Assembly (NCBI GenBank): GCA_046565595.1
Contig: JBKHYG010000101.1
Coordinates: forward strand, 1-8,127
Length of the DNA stretch: 8,127 bases
Origin: JBKHYG01 sp046565595
GTDB taxonomy: Bacteria > Actinomycetota > AC-67
Reading direction: 5' to 3'
Part shown: positions 5,740-8,127 of the stretch, one piece after another
Layout of the letters: each line of letters begins with the position of its first letter
Numbering within the stretch: position 1 is the stretch's first letter
Notes under the pieces: generated by a model
The model's input: the letters and a program-made list of their open reading frames with translations, nothing else
The model's database searches: none
Told to the model about the DNA's origin: nothing
Program-made: the position numbers and the translations under genes

Positions 5740-6569
5740 ACGACTCCGGCGCCGCAGACATCTTCGGGCAGGATCGCGTCTACCCCGAAGAGTCGTTCCT
5801 GTTCGTATGCCACCTTTGGGGCTATCACGATCTCGCGTCGCGGCTGGCGCCCGGTTCGCTGATCCTCGATCTTGCGTGCGGTGAGGGTTACGGTGCGCAG
5901 GCCCTATCCGATGCCGGGCACACAGTGGTCGCGTTGGATCTGGAAGCTGGCGTCGTCGCAGACGCGAGTACGCGCTACACCGGCCCGAGTTTCGTCGCCG
6001 GTGACGCTTTGCGGCTGCCTTTCGCAGACCGCTCGTTCGACGCGGTCGGTGCTCTGCAGACGATCGAGCACCTCGCGGAAGCCTCGCCCTTCCTAGCCGA
6101 GTGCGCGCGTGTGCTGCGCCCGGACGGGCTCTGCTATCTGACGACACCAAACATCGCGCAGCTCCCCGAGACGGCATCGAAGGAGTTCAACCCCTGGCAC
6201 CTTCGGGACTTCACACCGCCCGAACTCGCGGCCGAATGCGCAGCCTGGTTCGAGGAAGTGAACCTGTACGGGCAGATGTTGGACGAGTCGCTGCCGCGAG
6301 TGCAGCGTCTGCTCGAGTTGGCTCGGCGCGAGTGGGAGGTCGTAGATCGGGTCGCCCGGGTCGAGCGGATGGTGAGGCGCCTACCCGGGCCGATGCGAGT
6401 GCGGCTGCGACCGTTGCTGCTGCGCGTGGCTGGCGTTGGCGATTGGCCGCACCCTGACGCCGAGGCCGCGCGAAGAGCCATCGAGCCTTCCGATTTCCAC
6501 GCGGAAGACGCGGCTGATCGTTCGGGATGCACGATCGCGGTATGTGGACGGCCGCGCGCGGGCGCTTGA
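5736..6569 (+). CDS. Class I SAM-dependent methyltransferase (Methyltransf_11-like)
   Basis: Transfers a methyl group from S-adenosylmethionine to an unidentified small molecule or glycan. The 277-residue product has a Rossmann-fold domain at about 40-140: motif I ILDLACGEGYG (43-53) for SAM, VVALDLE (64-70) with the ribose-binding acidic residues, GDALRLPF (89-96), a DAVGALQTIEHL segment (102-113) and RVLRPDGLCYLTTPN (125-139). NPWHLRDFTPPEL (152-164) resembles the segment seen in methyltransferases of cell-surface sugar or natural-product pathways. The C-terminal third (about 185-277) is Arg-rich and I do not recognise it. The ATG overlaps the hydrolase stop as ATGA, with no good Shine-Dalgarno site, indicating translational coupling. 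It ends 10 nt from a convergent gene, with no clear terminator between. Confidence 0.9.
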   Translation: MNDSGAADIFGQDRVYPEESFLFVCHLWGYHDLASRLAPGSLILDLACGEGYGAQALSDAGHTVVALDLEAGVVADASTRYTGPSFVAGDALRLPFADRSFDAVGALQTIEHLAEASPFLAECARVLRPDGLCYLTTPNIAQLPETASKEFNPWHLRDFTPPELAAECAAWFEEVNLYGQMLDESLPRVQRLLELARREWEVVDRVARVERMVRRLPGPMRVRLRPLLLRVAGVGDWPHPDAEAARRAIEPSDFHAEDAADRSGCTIAVCGRPRAGA

Positions 6570-6579
6570 GCGAAGGCCC

Positions 6580-6966
6580 CTACTGGTTCGGCTCTGCCTG
6601 CCCGCCACGCTTCTTCACGCCCCGCTCCACCCGCGTTCTCGTCATAGCCCAGAGCCCCCGCTCGTATGCCGGTCCGAGCGCGAGCATGGCGAACACCTCG
6701 GTTAGAAGCAGGACGATCGCGGCCGGAAGCGAGACGAAGATCGCGACGAGCGCGGCGGCCAGGCCGGGCAGCGAGGCAACCATGCCCAGCCGGATAGCGG
6801 CGTTTCGGTACTCGCGGCCGATCCACATGGCCTCCTGCAACTCCGGAGACCACGAATCGTGCGGTTTGCGCAGGAACCAGCGGAGCCGGCCGCCGCTCGC
6901 GAGTTGGTCCAAGACCCGTTGGTAGGCGTCTCCGCCCTCAGCCACCAGTGAGAGTTCGATCGACAT
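6580..6966 (-). CDS. Small membrane protein of unknown function, two predicted helices
   Basis: I do not recognise this 128-residue product. It has a hydrophilic N-terminal part (1-57) containing RLRWFLRKPHDSWS (27-40), two adjacent hydrophobic segments at about 60-79 and 82-100 separated by a Pro, and a basic tail (RTRVERGVKKR, 110-120) that should stay in the cytoplasm by the positive-inside rule, putting both ends inside. ATG 6966 is preferred because a coherent protein begins at MSIELSLVAEGG; another in-frame ATG at 6987 would add 7 residues. There is no obvious Shine-Dalgarno site at either. It converges on the methyltransferase (10 nt gap) and diverges from the acyl-CoA dehydrogenase (122 nt). 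Codon use and GC are like its neighbours. Coding status is likely because of the clear amphipathic/hydrophobic pattern, but no function is assigned. Confidence 0.7.
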   Translation of the reverse strand: MSIELSLVAEGGDAYQRVLDQLASGGRLRWFLRKPHDSWSPELQEAMWIGREYRNAAIRLGMVASLPGLAAALVAIFVSLPAAIVLLLTEVFAMLALGPAYERGLWAMTRTRVERGVKKRGGQAEPNQ

Positions 6967-7004
6967 AGAGGCATCATGCCATGACATGCGGCTCGAGCAG
7001 CCGG

Positions 7005-7034
7005 TTCGCGCGGTCGTGAAAGGCTCGTTAGATT
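7005..7034 (+). promoter_or_regulatory. Candidate promoter for the acyl-CoA dehydrogenase
   Basis: TTCGCG (7005-7010) and TAGATT (7029-7034) are spaced 18 nt apart in the 122-nt divergent spacer, upstream of the TTG start at 7089. Both hexamers are imperfect (three and four matches). The expected start at about 7041 falls inside the palindrome at 7037-7048, the position typical for a repressor site. Tentative. Confidence 0.3.
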
Positions 7035-7036
7035 CC

Positions 7037-7048
7037 GACCGAACGGTC
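7037..7048. promoter_or_regulatory. Operator-like palindrome GACCG-AA-CGGTC with a repeated half-site
   Basis: The 12-bp element has perfect 5-bp arms around AA. The sequence GACCGAA recurs at 7057-7063, exactly 20 bp downstream on the same strand. Palindromes of this ACCG/CGGT type are used by TetR-family repressors of fatty-acid genes in several bacteria, which would suit the acyl-CoA dehydrogenase that follows. Binding and the regulator's identity are inference; no regulator gene is in the window. Confidence 0.4.
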
Positions 7049-7088
7049 ACGCGATTGACCGAAACACAAGCCGATCCAGGGGGAACCC

Positions 7089-8127
7089 TTGAGCGTCATC
7101 CAGATCCCATCCGAACTCCTAGAACTGCGGCAGTCCGTCCGCGACTTCATAGACCGAGAGATCCGTCCGGTCGAAGAAGAGCACGCGCAGGAATTGCGCG
7201 AGACGGGAACCATCGCCAGCGCCGAGGAACTCCGCCGGCGGTTCCGCAAGAAGTCTGCCGAGATCGGCTTCTATGGCATGCATATGCCAGAAGAGGTCGG
7301 AGGTATGGGACTGTCCTACCTTGGACAGGTCCTGGTGGAAGAAGAGGTCTATCGCTCCGGGGTCTTGCTCGCTAGCAGGGGAAGCGTCATGGCGAGCGTC
7401 GAGGGACCGACCCCGATACTCCTCGCAGCCAACGAAGCGCAGCGCGAGACATACCTAGCGCCGTTGATGCGAGCCGAACGCGAGATGTGTTTCGCGTTGA
7501 CCGAACCTGAAGCCGGCTCGGACGCGACCGCGATCCGAACGAAGGCCGAGAAGAAGAACGGCTCCTACATCCTGTCGGGGCGCAAGCATTTCATCACCCA
7601 CGGGGCCGAAGCGGACTTCGCGGTCGTGTTCGCCAAGACCGACCCCGATGCTGGGGCCCGCGGCGTGACGGCATTCTTCGTCGACAAGGGAACCCCCGGT
7701 TTCGAGGTCACCAAGATCCAGCACACCGCTTCGAACCTGGATCGTCCAGCCGAACTCACCTTCGATCAGGTGGAGATCCCGGCCGAGAACATCCTCGGAG
7801 AGGTGGGCGAAGGTTTCCGGGCTGCGATGGCGTGGATCAACGGCGGCCGTCTGAAGATCGCGGCAACCGCTCTCGGTGTCGCCGACCACCTCCTTGGCCA
7901 GATGACGCAGTACGCCAAGGACCGCAAGGCTTTCGGTCGTCCGATCGGTGCCAACCAGTACATCCAGGGCTACATCGTGGACTCGTGGATGGAGTTAGAG
8001 GCCACGCGTTCGTTCGTCTACGACATGGCATCGCGTTGCGACTCGGGCAGTGACGGTCGCCGCGAAGCCGCAGCCGCGAAGGTGTACGCGACCGAGATGG
8101 TGGCCCGTGTAACCGATCGCGCCATCC
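7089..8127 (+). CDS. Acyl-CoA dehydrogenase (C-terminus off the right edge)
   Basis: FAD-dependent oxidation of an acyl-CoA to the 2-enoyl-CoA in fatty-acid or branched-chain degradation, passing electrons to an electron-transfer flavoprotein. The visible 346 residues contain the helical N-terminal domain (about 1-130), the middle beta domain with CFALTEPEAGSDATAI (134-149) and GRKHFITHGAEADF (164-177), both flavin-contacting family signatures, and the start of the C-terminal helical domain with QYAKDRKAFGRPIG (274-287). The catalytic Glu of the medium-chain type lies further on and cannot be seen. The loop before AELTF reads QHTASNLDRP, unlike the usual G-(W/M)-R-x-S type sequence, so substrate range is open. 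TTG at 7089 is the only start codon between the in-frame stop at 7056-7058 and the first ATG well inside the domain, and AGGGGGA (7078-7084) sits 4 nt upstream. Confidence 0.93.
   Translation, partial: MSVIQIPSELLELRQSVRDFIDREIRPVEEEHAQELRETGTIASAEELRRRFRKKSAEIGFYGMHMPEEVGGMGLSYLGQVLVEEEVYRSGVLLASRGSVMASVEGPTPILLAANEAQRETYLAPLMRAEREMCFALTEPEAGSDATAIRTKAEKKNGSYILSGRKHFITHGAEADFAVVFAKTDPDAGARGVTAFFVDKGTPGFEVTKIQHTASNLDRPAELTFDQVEIPAENILGEVGEGFRAAMAWINGGRLKIAATALGVADHLLGQMTQYAKDRKAFGRPIGANQYIQGYIVDSWMELEATRSFVYDMASRCDSGSDGRREAAAAKVYATEMVARVTDRAI

Noticed and set aside
6560..6600. Bidirectional terminator between the convergent methyltransferase and membrane-protein genes
   Set aside because: Only short, interrupted complementarities are visible and there is no T-tract on either strand.
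6970..6980. Palindrome GGCAT-C-ATGCC just upstream of the membrane-protein start as an operator
   Set aside because: It is short, isolated, without a recognisable promoter around it, and such 5-bp arms occur often by chance; kept only as a note.

Overview
The window is GC-rich, gene-dense bacterial DNA, most likely from an actinobacterium. The best evidence is the left half. Reading leftward on the minus strand it carries fhaA, fhaB, a PP2C-type Ser/Thr phosphatase (PstP-like) and a SEDS polymerase (FtsW/RodA). This is the order of the conserved actinobacterial cell-division and kinase locus, which normally continues with a penicillin-binding protein and PknA/PknB beyond the left edge. A tRNA-Leu(CAG) lies just upstream of fhaA, and as far as I recall the same neighbour occurs in Mycobacterium tuberculosis (leuT). 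TTG and GTG starts and a candidate leaderless gene also fit an actinobacterium. I cannot name the genus, and the short versions of FhaA and the phosphatase hint at a lineage outside the well-studied genera.

Layout. Positions 1-3523 (minus strand) hold one tightly packed operon: fhaA stops directly before fhaB starts (0 nt gap), fhaB overlaps pstP by ATGA, and pstP overlaps the SEDS gene by GTGA. The SEDS gene runs off the left edge. Positions 3524-3627 are a divergent promoter region. Positions 3628-3710 (plus) are tRNA-Leu(CAG), and 3713-4891 (plus) is a metal-dependent amidohydrolase whose ATG begins only 2 nt after the tRNA. Positions 4975-5739 (plus) encode an alpha/beta-hydrolase-fold protein that lacks the nucleophile serine and catalytic histidine, overlapping by 4 nt a SAM-dependent methyltransferase (5736-6569). 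A small two-helix membrane protein of unknown function (6580-6966, minus) converges on it. After a 122-nt divergent spacer, a TTG-started acyl-CoA dehydrogenase (7089 onward, plus) runs off the right edge.

How the genes work together. The minus-strand operon is a phospho-signalling and peptidoglycan-synthesis unit: FHA proteins read phosphothreonine, the PP2C phosphatase removes it, and the SEDS protein polymerises glycan strands. The plus-strand genes look like accessory metabolism with no obvious common pathway. The most unusual points are the tRNA/mRNA junction at 3710-3713, the apparently dead alpha/beta hydrolase coupled to a methyltransferase, and an operator-like palindrome before the acyl-CoA dehydrogenase. 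I saw no CRISPR array, insertion sequence, phage gene or clear rho-independent terminator, and no gene-free stretch longer than about 120 nt.
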